From assembly GCA_019058165.1 (NCBI GenBank), contig JAHLVZ010000015.1:1-41582 (forward strand): a DNA stretch of 41,582 nucleotides, read 5' to 3'. Position 1 is the first letter of the stretch. Every line of letters begins with the position of its first letter. Source of the DNA: Candidatus Heimdallarchaeota archaeon (GTDB taxonomy: Archaea; Asgardarchaeota; Heimdallarchaeia; JABLTI01). Of the stretch, positions 24,794 through 34,954 are shown in pieces. A program made the translations under genes and the position numbers. The notes under the pieces are model-generated. The model was not told the DNA's origin, searched no databases, and saw nothing but the letters and a program-made list of their open reading frames with translations.

Positions 24794-27544
24794 ATGTATG
24801 TTGGTGCCTTAACATCAAAACGTAAAAATACCAGAAGAAAACAAATTGTTGTTTATCTCATACTTTTATTCATAATAATCCCTGTCTTAAATTTTAAACA
24901 AGAATTCAAAGCTAATTCAATCCCGAATCCATCAGATGATAAACGCTTTGGAATAGAACAAGCTAATGATATGATGAATTTTTCGTTAATTAATAATGAT
25001 TTGAATATTTTCTACAAAGATATTATCATTAAAGATGATTTAGCGATTGTAAATAACAAATTCACGATTATTATATTTAATATTACAAATCAAGAGGAAC
25101 CGAAAATTCTGAGTGAATCAAAAAGATGCATTAATGAAATTATGAAAATGCAAGTAGAGGATGACATGGTATTTATTGGATATGATTTTATCCCTCAGGG
25201 TTCATCTATGGCTAAAATACAAGCATTTAATATTTCAGATTCAACTACGATTGAACCAATTGGTTGTTTTCTTTATTATAGATTCATTGATTTCGTAATA
25301 GAAGGCAATCATGGTTATGTTTCAACACTCAACAACAAGATGTTGATTATTAGTGTTCAAGATCCAACAAATATGTATATTGTTGGTGAATTAGGTGGAT
25401 TCACTAGCGGTATATATAGATTAGTAGTATCTGGAAATAATACAATATTGTATAACAACGAGTACTTTGCATACGTTTTATTTATAGATACTTCAGACAA
25501 AGAAAACCCGACTTTGGCATATTTTTCTACTGACTACCATTCAATCATTGATGCAAGTATTGTTAATGATGTATTATTTCTCTTGAGTACTAATAGTTTA
25601 ATTGCTATTAGAATTTTAGATATCAGCTCACCATTACTATTAAACTCATATTATGTATCATATACTGATTCACTATATATTAATGAGGACATTGTCTTCA
25701 TCGATTCATCAACACGAATTACTATTGTGAATGTGAGTGATGTATTTGACTTTGATTTAATTACCTATCATTTTTTGAAAGATCTTAATGTATCATATGT
25801 GAGTTCTTTAGATTTCCACGGAGACTATATCTACTTTACCTGTGGATTGGGAGGAATTTCGGTCTATAATACTACAGAACAATATAATTTCGAAAAGTTG
25901 GTTCAAACAGGTTTTGAAGATGGAGATGAAATATACTATGAAAATGGTCTCTGCTATATTCTAGAACATGAGAGATTAAATGTACTTAATGCCAGTGATT
26001 TAACCAATCTTACACAAATAGGCTCATATGAATTATCTTCTGCAATAGAAATGGAAATTGAAAGTGATATTGCATTTATTATGACAGCTTCTCGGATTGA
26101 GGTTCTTAACGTCTCAGATCCAACAAATATAACAAAAACTAGTGAAATCAATGTTCTTAGTCCTCGTACTCTGAAAGTAAAGAATGGGCTTGTTTCTGTC
26201 CTTGGTAACGATCTTTTTCTTTATAATGCCACAAATCCGAATGCCATAACTTTACTTGATTATGTATTTGAGATCGATGTCTATGGTAATACAATTGAAA
26301 TGACAAATGAAACTATAATCGTTTCTGATTTTGGAGAGATAATAAGCTTCTTCGACTATAGTAATCCAAGTGATCTTCAATTAATTGATATACTGTATAT
26401 TGAGGAGTACTACAATATTGATAAGACATTCTTGTATGGGAATTACATTTTTGGCGTATCTAATTGGAGAGATGAGATTTTAGTGTTAAATCTAACTTCA
26501 ATAAATAATGTTAACTATTTCACTCTCGGAGAATTCTCTAATGGTTTCAATGACATCTATATTGAAAACGATTTAATGTATCTTACATCATGGTATTCGG
26601 TGTTATCAGTCTATAATATCAGTGACATAAAAGATCCCAGTATTCAAAGCGAAATTGATGTTTTATCACAACCAATCATGGATCAAGGATATAGATTAGC
26701 GGTTGAAAACAACACAATATTCCTCTTGAATGGAGAAGGAGCTTTACAGATTATTGGTTTAGATTCCGACAATGATTATTTAGCTGACTATCTTGAAGAG
26801 GAAGTCTACTTAACCACTACTGGATTACAAGATAGCGATAGTGATCTAATAGTGGATGGATATGAGGTCTATTACGGTTTGGATCCGCTCAATGCAAGTG
26901 ATGCTAGTGAAGATTTCGATAATGACAATTTGACAAATCTTGAGGAATTCCTGTATTTCTCCAATCCCACACTAAAAGATAGTGATTCGGATTGCCTATT
27001 AGATAATGATGAAATTACTATTTACAATACAAATCTTACAGCTTCTGACACTGACCTTGATTTACTGGTTGATGGATATGAAGTATTGGTATCATTTACA
27101 AATCCGTTGCTAAATGATTCAGATTTCGATGGTCTACTAGACGGAGAAGAAGTACTGTTTCATTCTACTGATCCTACAAACAATGATACGGATGCTGATG
27201 GTATGGATGATTATTTCGAAGTCCAGTATCATTTGAATCCCCTTGATCCATCTGATAAGTATCTGGATCTTGATTTGGACGGGTTATTAAATATCGAAGA
27301 ATACTCCTATAACACTAGGCCTGATAGTGCAGATACAGATCGTGATTCTTACTCTGATTTCGAAGAAATCGAATTTGGTTCAGATCCTTTAGATCCTCTC
27401 GATTTTCCCGATTACTCGAAAACATTTACAACGTCTTTTGCTGGGTTTGAAGGTTTTACAGTTTTAATTACAACAATTTCTGTATTTAGTATAATTACGA
27501 TTTATATTCAATTCAGAAAGAATAGAGGTGAGAGAGTTGACTAA
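24794..27544 (+). CDS. Membrane-anchored LVIVD-repeat protein with Ca2+-binding-repeat stalk
   Basis: Large cell-surface protein. A basic N-terminus (KRKNTRRK) and a hydrophobic segment (about 18-33) form the export signal. Residues 60-650 hold about 13 LVIVD-type repeats of roughly 40-45 aa, each with a strand like IEVLNVSDPTNITK, predicted to fold as beta-propeller(s). Residues 655-885 contain about nine acidic D-x-D-x-D repeats of the thrombospondin type 3/EF-like kind (for example DSDSDLIVDGYE, FDGLLDGEEV), likely to bind Ca2+ and make a rigid stalk. A membrane helix near 893-910 and RKNRGERVD anchor it. Many N-x-S/T sites suggest heavy glycosylation. The stop overlaps the start of the next gene. 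Confidence 0.85.
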   Translation: MYVGALTSKRKNTRRKQIVVYLILLFIIIPVLNFKQEFKANSIPNPSDDKRFGIEQANDMMNFSLINNDLNIFYKDIIIKDDLAIVNNKFTIIIFNITNQEEPKILSESKRCINEIMKMQVEDDMVFIGYDFIPQGSSMAKIQAFNISDSTTIEPIGCFLYYRFIDFVIEGNHGYVSTLNNKMLIISVQDPTNMYIVGELGGFTSGIYRLVVSGNNTILYNNEYFAYVLFIDTSDKENPTLAYFSTDYHSIIDASIVNDVLFLLSTNSLIAIRILDISSPLLLNSYYVSYTDSLYINEDIVFIDSSTRITIVNVSDVFDFDLITYHFLKDLNVSYVSSLDFHGDYIYFTCGLGGISVYNTTEQYNFEKLVQTGFEDGDEIYYENGLCYILEHERLNVLNASDLTNLTQIGSYELSSAIEMEIESDIAFIMTASRIEVLNVSDPTNITKTSEINVLSPRTLKVKNGLVSVLGNDLFLYNATNPNAITLLDYVFEIDVYGNTIEMTNETIIVSDFGEIISFFDYSNPSDLQLIDILYIEEYYNIDKTFLYGNYIFGVSNWRDEILVLNLTSINNVNYFTLGEFSNGFNDIYIENDLMYLTSWYSVLSVYNISDIKDPSIQSEIDVLSQPIMDQGYRLAVENNTIFLLNGEGALQIIGLDSDNDYLADYLEEEVYLTTTGLQDSDSDLIVDGYEVYYGLDPLNASDASEDFDNDNLTNLEEFLYFSNPTLKDSDSDCLLDNDEITIYNTNLTASDTDLDLLVDGYEVLVSFTNPLLNDSDFDGLLDGEEVLFHSTDPTNNDTDADGMDDYFEVQYHLNPLDPSDKYLDLDLDGLLNIEEYSYNTRPDSADTDRDSYSDFEEIEFGSDPLDPLDFPDYSKTFTTSFAGFEGFTVLITTISVFSIITIYIQFRKNRGERVD

Positions 27545-29690
27545 GAAACAAAAACCGATTGTGTATATGATTTGTTTATTGATTACTTTGCAACTATTTA
27601 GTTTGTCTTTTAATGCAAAGGGATTACAGGATCAAGAGCAAATAAGTTATTCATCAGATGCTACAGTAGATGATTCTTTGATAGATGCGGTTAGTTGTTC
27701 TGAACTAGCTCAATGGGGCAAAAATTATGGATATGCCTATGATATCTTCATTCAAGAGTCTCTTTTGAGCACTATTGCATACTTAGCTGTAGGGTCAGGA
27801 GGATTACTAATTTATGATGTATCAAACCCCTCTAATCCGAAATTGATTGGGGAATATAGCGATGGTGATGCAATTACTCGAGTAATTGTTGTTAAGAAAT
27901 ATGCATTCGTTACTGGTGGCGATTTTGGTTTAAAAATCTTGGATATTAGTACAGCAAAGAAGCCCAAAAAAGTTATGGATTTTTCCGATGTTGAATATAT
28001 GTCAGACATTGAAATATCTGGTGACTACCTTTTTGGTTTGCAATGGGGGAGTATGCTGCATATAATTGATGTTAGTGATCCACGAAATCCAAATTTGCTT
28101 AATACATTCGAATTATCAGAAGCTTTTGAAGTTGATGATATTAAACTAAGAGATAATTACTTGTATTCAATTAGTTCTGATGGTGTTGAGATTTTCGAGA
28201 TAAGTAATCCTAATGATCCAACTCACTTTGAAACATGGGAATTTGATGTTAGCATTCATAGCTTTGATTTCTATAGATTAACAGCAATTATTTCATCGTC
28301 TTCCGAAGTTTTCTTTTATAGCATGGCTAATCCCTCTAATTTTACTTTAATTTCAAGATATCGAGATATTCGTTGCTCTCCTAGTTTCATTGAAGTGTAT
28401 GATCATTACGCTTTCAGTTTTGGCGAAGAAGGTTTCATATGTTTTGATGTTGAAAATCCCTTTAGTATTGTCAAAGTTAATGAGTTCATTAAAGAATATG
28501 GATATAGTCTCGGTGGATTCAAGCATGATGAATTTGTTTACTTGATTGATAACTTTAGGGGATTTGAAATTATTTACATTGGAGACTTAACCTCCAACCC
28601 GTTATTGGCTGGTCGAATTATTACCTTAGGACTTACATTGGATACCTTTGTTCAGGGAGATTTAGCTTATGTTACAAGTTTCTATGGCGGTTTAGAAATA
28701 CTTGATATTGGTAATCCCACGAATCCTAAATTAATTACTAGATATGTTGACAGATCAAGTTATTATGTATGTTTGTATTTGGAAAACTCGAAGTTGTATT
28801 TAGCTAACTATATTACATTTACTATTGATATTCTTGATGTTTCAGATCCTAGCGTACCGGTTCGAATTAGCTCAACATTTGATGACAGTTTTATTTTTTG
28901 GCCTGGATCAAAAATAATGGTAAGAGATAACATTGCATATATTAGTGAATTCTATAGTTTTGCACACATATTTGAGGGAGTTTTGCATATAGTTGACTGT
29001 ACAAATCCTGCTAATGTAACAAAAATTACTGCTTTGACAGGTTTAGATGCTTATTTCTATGATTTCGCTTTAATGGGGAATCATCTCTTTTTAGCTACTT
29101 CTCTAGGTTTATTCATATATGAAATAGATAATGATTACAATCTGACATTGGTGTCTGAATACTCTGATTTATCCTCAAATATCGGAGGAGTATTTGTAGA
29201 AAATAACCATGCTTTTCTAGCAGCCCGTGATTATGGGCTTATTGTATTAGATGTGAGTGATATAGAAAATCCTGTTCTCGCAAGTAGCTATGAAACTGGT
29301 GGAGGTTCTATTTACGAATATGGTGGATATAATATCTATCTGGAGAATAATATTGTTTACATGTCGGATTACAATGATGGGCTACTTGTATTTGATGGTA
29401 GTGACCCTAATAATCCAATTGCCATTGGTAGCTATCAGCGATATGAATATGATCCATATACTTACGGTGGCGGACTCAAGGAGGTTTACTTCTATGAAAT
29501 ATTTGCATATAACGATGTAGTTTATCTTTCCTCTGGCCAAACTGGATTACTTATTGTTCATCATGATGATCTGCCAACTCATTGGATGAGCTTACAGAAT
29601 AAAATTATCATTTCAGTTTCTATAACAGGTCCACTCATTCTTGGTGGGTTAATAGTATTTGTTATTTTACGAATTAAAAAGCGAAGGTAA
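27537..29690 (+). CDS. Membrane-anchored LVIVD-repeat propeller protein
   Basis: Partner of the upstream surface protein. Signal/hydrophobic segment at about residues 8-25, then about 13-14 LVIVD repeats (LLIYDVSNPSNPKLIGEY, LEILDIGNPTNPKLITRY, LLVFDGSDPNNPIAIGSY and similar) across residues 70-690, and a C-terminal membrane helix (about 698-714) ending in RIKKRR. It lacks the acidic Ca2+-binding repeats of its neighbour. The frame starts at a GTG at 27528, but GAGGTGA (27525-27531) stands 5 nt before a TTG at 27537, so that start is preferred; both overlap the previous gene, indicating translational coupling. Function is unknown; LVIVD propellers are common on archaeal and bacterial surfaces and likely bind ligands or other proteins. 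Confidence 0.85.
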   Translation: MTKKQKPIVYMICLLITLQLFSLSFNAKGLQDQEQISYSSDATVDDSLIDAVSCSELAQWGKNYGYAYDIFIQESLLSTIAYLAVGSGGLLIYDVSNPSNPKLIGEYSDGDAITRVIVVKKYAFVTGGDFGLKILDISTAKKPKKVMDFSDVEYMSDIEISGDYLFGLQWGSMLHIIDVSDPRNPNLLNTFELSEAFEVDDIKLRDNYLYSISSDGVEIFEISNPNDPTHFETWEFDVSIHSFDFYRLTAIISSSSEVFFYSMANPSNFTLISRYRDIRCSPSFIEVYDHYAFSFGEEGFICFDVENPFSIVKVNEFIKEYGYSLGGFKHDEFVYLIDNFRGFEIIYIGDLTSNPLLAGRIITLGLTLDTFVQGDLAYVTSFYGGLEILDIGNPTNPKLITRYVDRSSYYVCLYLENSKLYLANYITFTIDILDVSDPSVPVRISSTFDDSFIFWPGSKIMVRDNIAYISEFYSFAHIFEGVLHIVDCTNPANVTKITALTGLDAYFYDFALMGNHLFLATSLGLFIYEIDNDYNLTLVSEYSDLSSNIGGVFVENNHAFLAARDYGLIVLDVSDIENPVLASSYETGGGSIYEYGGYNIYLENNIVYMSDYNDGLLVFDGSDPNNPIAIGSYQRYEYDPYTYGGGLKEVYFYEIFAYNDVVYLSSGQTGLLIVHHDDLPTHWMSLQNKIIISVSITGPLILGGLIVFVILRIKKRR

Positions 29691-29773
29691 TAAATTTAAT
29701 CTGCCTTTTCTTTTCATTTTCTATATCATTTCAGTTATTAAAGTGGATGTTTTGTATAATTATGGTGATAGAA

Positions 29774-30115
29774 ATGAATGAGAAAAAAACAAGTACGATT
29801 GATTTCTCTAAAATTTATGATTTGAATAAAATCGTTGATTATCAAGAGGGATCTGTTGTTAGTAGACAATTAATAAAACAAAAAACAGGAAATGTCACAC
29901 TTTTTGCATTTGCAGAAGGTGAAGGTTTAAGTGAACACACAGCTCCATTTGATGCTCTTGTTTACATTATTGATGGAGAAGCTAAAATTACAATCGATAA
30001 AGAAGTCTTTCACACAAAAGCTGGTGAAGTATTAGTAATGCCTGCTGATATACCTCATGCGTTATATGCCGCTAAGCAATTTAAGATGCTACTTGTTATG
30101 ATTAAGAACGTTTGA
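29774..30115 (+). CDS. Small cupin-domain protein
   Basis: Single-domain cupin (about 113 aa). Motif 1 region reads GEGLSEHTAPFDALVYIIDGEA and motif 2 AGEVLVMPADIPHAL. Only some metal ligands remain: the first His of the HxH pair is seen in SEHTAPFD but the second position is Pro, so metal binding may be weak or altered; the motif-2 His is present in IPHAL. Related small cupins act as sensors or small-molecule isomerases. Several upstream ATGs exist (from 29747), but GGTGAT sits 4 nt before the ATG at 29774, giving MNEKKTSTIDFS. The end overlaps the start of an aldo/keto reductase by 4 bp. Confidence 0.8.
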   Translation: MNEKKTSTIDFSKIYDLNKIVDYQEGSVVSRQLIKQKTGNVTLFAFAEGEGLSEHTAPFDALVYIIDGEAKITIDKEVFHTKAGEVLVMPADIPHALYAAKQFKMLLVMIKNV

Positions 30116-30936
30116 TTAAAGGTGAAACAAAAATAGCTAAACTTAAACTCCCAAAAATTGGCCTAGGAACAATGCAAGGGAACTCGAAAAAATCAAAACA
30201 AGGTTTTATCAAAGGCTTTGAAATTGGTTTCCGATTCCTTGATACTGCTCAGATGTACTTTAATGAGAGAGTCGTCGGTGAGGCAATCAAAGAATCCGGA
30301 ATTCCTCGAGATGAATTCATAGTCGCAACTAAATTATTTGTTAATAATCTTAGTCCTAGAAAAGTTTTCAAAAGTACTGAAAGAAGTCTGAAACGACTTG
30401 GTCTCGAAACAATTGATATGTTGTATATTCATTGGCCCTTTAGATTCCACAAAATAGGTGGTGATACACTTAAGGCTATGAGTAAACTTGTGGATCAAGG
30501 AAAAATACGTTCTATAGCTGTTTCTAATTTTACTCCTCAACATGTGGATGAGGCAATTTCTATTTGTGATAAACCAATTATTGCTAATCAAGTCGAAATG
30601 CATCCTTGGTTACAACAAAAAGAATTAGTTGCTCATCACAAAAAGAAAGGTGTATATGTTGTTCCTTATTTTCCGCTTATGCATGGAAGATTTAACGATG
30701 TTCCTGAACTTGTTGAATTAGGAAAGAAACATAATGTAAGCGCTGCTCAAATCTCACTTGCTTGGTTAATTAAGAAAGGAACTGTACCAATTCCAAAAAG
30801 CGTTAATCCAGTTCATTTGAAGGCAAATTGGGAATCACAAAACATTAAGCTTAGTTCAAAAGATATCAAATTAATAGATTCAATTGAGAAAGAAAAGCGA
30901 TTTCTAAGTCCACCATTAATTGCACCGAAATGGTAG
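30112..30936 (+). CDS. Aldo/keto reductase
   Basis: NADP(H)-dependent (alpha/beta)8-barrel reductase. The catalytic tetrad is complete: D44 and Y49 in FLDTAQMYFNE, K74 in VATKLF, H107 in YIHWPF. Further signatures are KLPKIGLGTMQG, SNFTPQHVDE and the NADP-binding VPIPKSVNP near residues 225-235. At 274 aa it is of the short prokaryotic AKR5-like type. The start is a TTG that overlaps the cupin stop in a TTGA arrangement; no better in-frame start precedes the first core strand. Coupling to the cupin suggests the two act on the same carbonyl or sugar metabolite, which is not identifiable. Confidence 0.88.
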   Translation: MIKGETKIAKLKLPKIGLGTMQGNSKKSKQGFIKGFEIGFRFLDTAQMYFNERVVGEAIKESGIPRDEFIVATKLFVNNLSPRKVFKSTERSLKRLGLETIDMLYIHWPFRFHKIGGDTLKAMSKLVDQGKIRSIAVSNFTPQHVDEAISICDKPIIANQVEMHPWLQQKELVAHHKKKGVYVVPYFPLMHGRFNDVPELVELGKKHNVSAAQISLAWLIKKGTVPIPKSVNPVHLKANWESQNIKLSSKDIKLIDSIEKEKRFLSPPLIAPKW

Positions 30937-30975
30937 AAAAATTCGGAAATGTGATCATATCACATTTTCTTTTTC

Positions 30976-31593
30976 TTATCCTGCAACAATTTGTTTTCTG
31001 TTTGCTTTTTCGATGGCTTCTAAAGCTTCTATTGCTCGTAGTTTTAACCGATCATCTTTAGATTCTTTGAGTATTTTTTGTATGTCCTTTGTAGCTTTTT
31101 TATCTCCAATCCGTCCTAGTGATGTAACTGCGTGATATCTTATGAATCGGTCTTCGTCTTTTCGTAACATGGTCAAAAGTAATTTCAAAGAACTTGGATC
31201 GCCAATTACTCCTAGTGCTTTCGCAGCCTCAGAGCGAACTAACGGGTCATCCTTTTTCTTTAAAACTTCTAAAAGAGGTGGTACTGCATTTGTATCACCA
31301 ATTTTACCTAGGGCAATTGTTGCTTGGTATCTAACACTTTCATGTTCATTATCGAGTGATTTAACAAGTACACCTATTGCTTTCTTGCTACCTATTTTTC
31401 CGAGGGTCTTACAAACTCCTTCTTTGACTAATCTGTGAGAATTCTTATTCAGAAGCGATATAAGAAAATTAATGATGTCTGCTTCTCCAGCAGTTGATAA
31501 AGCATTAATGGCTCTACTTCTAGTATCTAAATCACTACTTTCAAGTTCATTTACCAATATTTCAGCATCTTGTAAACTCGGCACTATATCCAC
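30976..31593 (-). CDS. HEAT-repeat (PBS-lyase type) protein
   Basis: Composed of about five to six HEAT-like repeats of 31 residues covering almost the whole protein (for example RYQATIALGKIGDTNAVPPLL, RSEAAKALGVIGDPSSLKLL, RYHAVTSLGRIGDKKATKDI). No enzymatic motif is visible; such short all-repeat proteins are scaffold or docking proteins. The start is GTG at 31593. It lies between the aldo/keto reductase (convergent) and a DNA methyltransferase (divergent) without operon partners. Confidence 0.85.
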   Translation of the reverse strand: MDIVPSLQDAEILVNELESSDLDTRSRAINALSTAGEADIINFLISLLNKNSHRLVKEGVCKTLGKIGSKKAIGVLVKSLDNEHESVRYQATIALGKIGDTNAVPPLLEVLKKKDDPLVRSEAAKALGVIGDPSSLKLLLTMLRKDEDRFIRYHAVTSLGRIGDKKATKDIQKILKESKDDRLKLRAIEALEAIEKANRKQIVAG

Positions 31594-31777
31594 AACTCAG
31601 AGACCTTTTTTGGCGTTCAGAACGAACACCATTCACCATTCTTATTTTCGCAACTAATCATTTATTATTGTTTCGTCGGTAAAATTCGGAAGCTATATAT
31701 TCGAAAACTTAGTTATGAATACGTAGACTAGTAATTATAATGCGAATTATTCCTAGTAGTTGATTGGTTGGATAAGA

Positions 31778-33520
31778 ATGAAGAAGCATTATGCAGATTT
31801 TCTTAAGAATCTCAAGAAAACCAAGACTACAAGAGAAGCTAATTCCCTTATCCAATCAGTTTCTCAAATTGACAATCTCTTGACTTCTTTGAAAGATAGA
31901 GTAGAATTTATCAACTACCTTGAAAAAGCAGAGACAAAAGTTGAGTCAGGATTAAACTCCAAAACGAAAGAATGGGGAGATGTGCAAACACCAAATTTCC
32001 TAGTGGAAAAAATTTATCAAATACTTACAAAGGCTAATCTAAATCCTGAAATCATAATTGAACCGACTTTCGGAACAGGAAATTTCATTCTAAGTGCTCC
32101 CAAATTTTTCAAAAATATAAAATTAATTTACGGAGTTGAAATCCAGAAGCCACATTTATGGTTTTCTGCTTTCAAGATAATAAGAAATATGCTTAGCCAA
32201 GGAATCCAGAATGAAAATAAATATAAAATAAAATTAATCCATGATGATATTTTCAAACATGAATTTAATCTTGAAGTTTTGAATGAAAAAGAATCCACCA
32301 TTCTTATTGTAGGGAATCCTCCCTGGGTAACAATTTCAGAATTATCATCTCTAAATTCAAGCAATTTACCGTTGAAATCCAATATTAAGGGATTCAAAGG
32401 AATTGACGCTCTTACAGGAAAGAGTAATTTTGATATTACAGAAACAATCATTGTCAAGATGATTAGAATTTTTTCTAAATTCCAAGGAAAAATCGCTTTC
32501 TTATGCAAGAATACAGTTGTTAGAAATATTCTCAAAGAAACAATTAATTCAAATTTAAGCATTTCAAATATTCGTGCTCTGAGTTTCAATGCCAAGGAAT
32601 ATTTTGGTAAAACCTGCAATGCTTCACTACTAGTTGCTGATCTAACTTCTAATAAAAGTGACACCTACTGTACTATAGCAAAAATTGAAGAACCAAAAAA
32701 AATCATCAAAAAAATTGGTTGGCACAATAATCGATTTGTTTCTGATATTGAAAAATACAATAAGCATTCCCAATTTGAAGGACAATTTCCGATTAATTGG
32801 CGTCAAGGCATAAAACATGATTGTGCTAGTATCCTAGAATTAGGATTAACAAGTGATGGAAAACTAATCAATAAGAATAATGATGTTGTCGATGTCGAAG
32901 AAGAACTGGTTTATCCCTTACTAAAAGGATCTTCTCTTAGGAAATTCTTTGCTAAAGATATCTCGAGAAGATTAATCTTAACTCAAACAAAATTATCAGA
33001 AAGTACAGACAAAATCAAAGTGAAACATCCAAAAACATGGCAATATCTAATGAAAAATAAAAAAGCATTTACCAAAAGGAAATCTCGAGTATTTAATAAT
33101 AAACCATCTTTCTCTATTTTTGGAGTTGGAGAGTATACTTTATCTCCTTACAAAGTAGCTATTGCAGGATTCTATAAGAATCCCATTTTCGCTTTCGTTA
33201 CTCCATATAATGGAAAACCAGTTTTATTTGATGATACTTGTTATTATTTGAGCTTCCAAGATTACAATGATGCACTATTCATTTGTTCTGTACTAAACAG
33301 CAAAGCTCTCAAAGATTATCTGGAGTCTATAGTATTCACAGATTCAAAAAGACCTTTCACAAAAGAAATTTTAATGAGGATAAACTTAGCTCAATTAATT
33401 AAAAACACTACTTTTGCAACGCTCAAAGAAATATGGATTGCTAACAACTTTGAACCAAGTGTGAAGATTTCTGAAACTGATTTTAAGAATTTCCAGATAA
33501 AAAACACAAATTTACTATAA
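31778..33520 (+). CDS. Orphan N6-adenine DNA methyltransferase
   Basis: Gamma-type adenine-N6 DNA methyltransferase: the lead-in QTPNFLVEKI, SAM motif I IIEPTFGTGNF (E95 to about F103), the acidic second-strand region YGVEIQKPHLW, motif III HDDIF, and catalytic motif IV VGNPPW (N180-P181-P182-W183). Residues 330-580 are a C-terminal region that includes YPLLKGSSLRKF and FICSVLNSKALKDYLES, typical of the target-recognition part of type IIG/Eco57I-like and TaqI-like enzymes. The restriction nuclease domain or gene expected for a full system is absent on both sides, so it is a solitary methyltransferase or the remains of a system. The frame reaches a TTG at 31760; ATG at 31778 is preferred. Confidence 0.82.
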   Translation: MKKHYADFLKNLKKTKTTREANSLIQSVSQIDNLLTSLKDRVEFINYLEKAETKVESGLNSKTKEWGDVQTPNFLVEKIYQILTKANLNPEIIIEPTFGTGNFILSAPKFFKNIKLIYGVEIQKPHLWFSAFKIIRNMLSQGIQNENKYKIKLIHDDIFKHEFNLEVLNEKESTILIVGNPPWVTISELSSLNSSNLPLKSNIKGFKGIDALTGKSNFDITETIIVKMIRIFSKFQGKIAFLCKNTVVRNILKETINSNLSISNIRALSFNAKEYFGKTCNASLLVADLTSNKSDTYCTIAKIEEPKKIIKKIGWHNNRFVSDIEKYNKHSQFEGQFPINWRQGIKHDCASILELGLTSDGKLINKNNDVVDVEEELVYPLLKGSSLRKFFAKDISRRLILTQTKLSESTDKIKVKHPKTWQYLMKNKKAFTKRKSRVFNNKPSFSIFGVGEYTLSPYKVAIAGFYKNPIFAFVTPYNGKPVLFDDTCYYLSFQDYNDALFICSVLNSKALKDYLESIVFTDSKRPFTKEILMRINLAQLIKNTTFATLKEIWIANNFEPSVKISETDFKNFQIKNTNLL

Positions 33521-33536
33521 TTTTATACTTGACATA

Positions 33537-34832
33537 TTAAGCTGGTTTTTCTTGTTTCTTCATTATTTTCTGAGTAGTATGTTTTGTTGTATCTGAATCT
33601 TTGATCTTTGAATGTATTAGTTCTTTTTCAGAATCATCAGCCATTACTTGATCACTTTCTTTATGGTTGTTTAGACCTGCACGAAGATCTGGTTTATAGA
33701 GGCGTCCTTTCCATGTTGTGGTTTTTCTAAAAACTAGTTCAATAGCAGAAGAGAGCAAGGTAATGAGAAACATCAGCATCATAATGGGAAAGAACACATA
33801 GATAATCCAATGGTGTCTACCTTTATTTCGCAAATAAATAGCAAACAAAACTAAGAGTAAAAGATGAGAAATTATTGTCAAGATTAATGGTAGATAACCT
33901 GTCCAATAAACTGCAGACAAAGTTATTGCAACTGGTGTCAAAAGTCCCCAGAAGATGAATGTTAATGACGCAATCATTCTTCGTGGAGGTGTAAGTTTTA
34001 CACCCGCATAAAGACACTTTTTGAATCCAGTCCAACAATGTCGTATAGATTCTGGATACATTGAAGCATAAACTAGTCTATTTCCTTCCATATAGTATAA
34101 AGCTTGTAAGTCCTTTTTGACTAAACGTGCGAAAGCATAATCCTCGATTATTGAATTTTTCAGTCGTTCATGACCACCAATTTTTTCATATGCACCCCTT
34201 GTCCACATCATGTATATTCCTACAGCAACGAAGGAATATCTCTTCTTTGGATTGTTTACCCTAGCAATACCACCTGACACGAGTCGAGAAATAAAGAAAT
34301 TAATTGGAACAATGCTTTCCCACCACTTTACCACATTGTGATAGGGGTTAAGACTTAGCAAGCCTGCTTTTTTCTCTAGTAACATACTTACAGTTATTCT
34401 TAGTGCATCAGGTTTGTGCTCTGTATCTGCATCTGTGAATAGAAGAATCTCACCATTTGCTTTCTTATATCCAAGATGACAGCCCCTGTTTTTCCCAATC
34501 CATCCCTCAGGAACTTCGTTCTCAATTATGATTTGATCAACAAAAGGCTTGGCTAATTCGACAGTGCGATCTTGAGAACCACCGTCTGAGAGTATAATCT
34601 CGAAATTCGAATAGTTTTGAGCTCGAAGCGATTTTAAGCATTTAACTATATTATTCTCTTCATTAAAAGTTGGAACAATAATACTTACAAAAGGTTCTTT
34701 TGGAAGAGATTTTAGAAAAGAGTCACTGATAACATCTTTCTTTTGAATACTGGCTGAAATGTAATACAATAGGGCGATTATAACTAAAGCTAGGTAAATC
34801 ATGCCTAATATGAACAGCCATAAATTCTGCAA
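33537..34832 (-). CDS. Membrane glycosyltransferase, family 2
   Basis: GT-A-fold inverting glycosyltransferase with a membrane helix at residues 5-28 and a C-terminal group of three to four helices (about 285-365). The catalytic domain shows FVSIIVPTFNEENNI (48-62), LSDGGSQDRT (81-90), and the metal-binding FTDADTEH (D134-A-D136). The sequence pattern EGWIGKNRGCHLGY is shared with glycosyltransferases of the carotenoid/glycolipid CrtQ-like type, so a lipid or isoprenoid acceptor is plausible. The last 60 residues are hydrophilic and low in complexity. The start is a TTG, supported by AGGAGAT upstream. It is monocistronic; donor and acceptor are not known. Confidence 0.85.
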   Translation of the reverse strand: MQNLWLFILGMIYLALVIIALLYYISASIQKKDVISDSFLKSLPKEPFVSIIVPTFNEENNIVKCLKSLRAQNYSNFEIILSDGGSQDRTVELAKPFVDQIIIENEVPEGWIGKNRGCHLGYKKANGEILLFTDADTEHKPDALRITVSMLLEKKAGLLSLNPYHNVVKWWESIVPINFFISRLVSGGIARVNNPKKRYSFVAVGIYMMWTRGAYEKIGGHERLKNSIIEDYAFARLVKKDLQALYYMEGNRLVYASMYPESIRHCWTGFKKCLYAGVKLTPPRRMIASLTFIFWGLLTPVAITLSAVYWTGYLPLILTIISHLLLLVLFAIYLRNKGRHHWIIYVFFPIMMLMFLITLLSSAIELVFRKTTTWKGRLYKPDLRAGLNNHKESDQVMADDSEKELIHSKIKDSDTTKHTTQKIMKKQEKPA

Positions 34833-34954
34833 TTTATCTATCTCCTATCGACAGAATAGTTAGCAATATAATCTTTCTAATGAAAATGGTTCCTTATATA
34901 ATTTCTCGAATACCTTAAGAACTGAGTAAGAAAAAGGAAAAAATGGAATGAACA

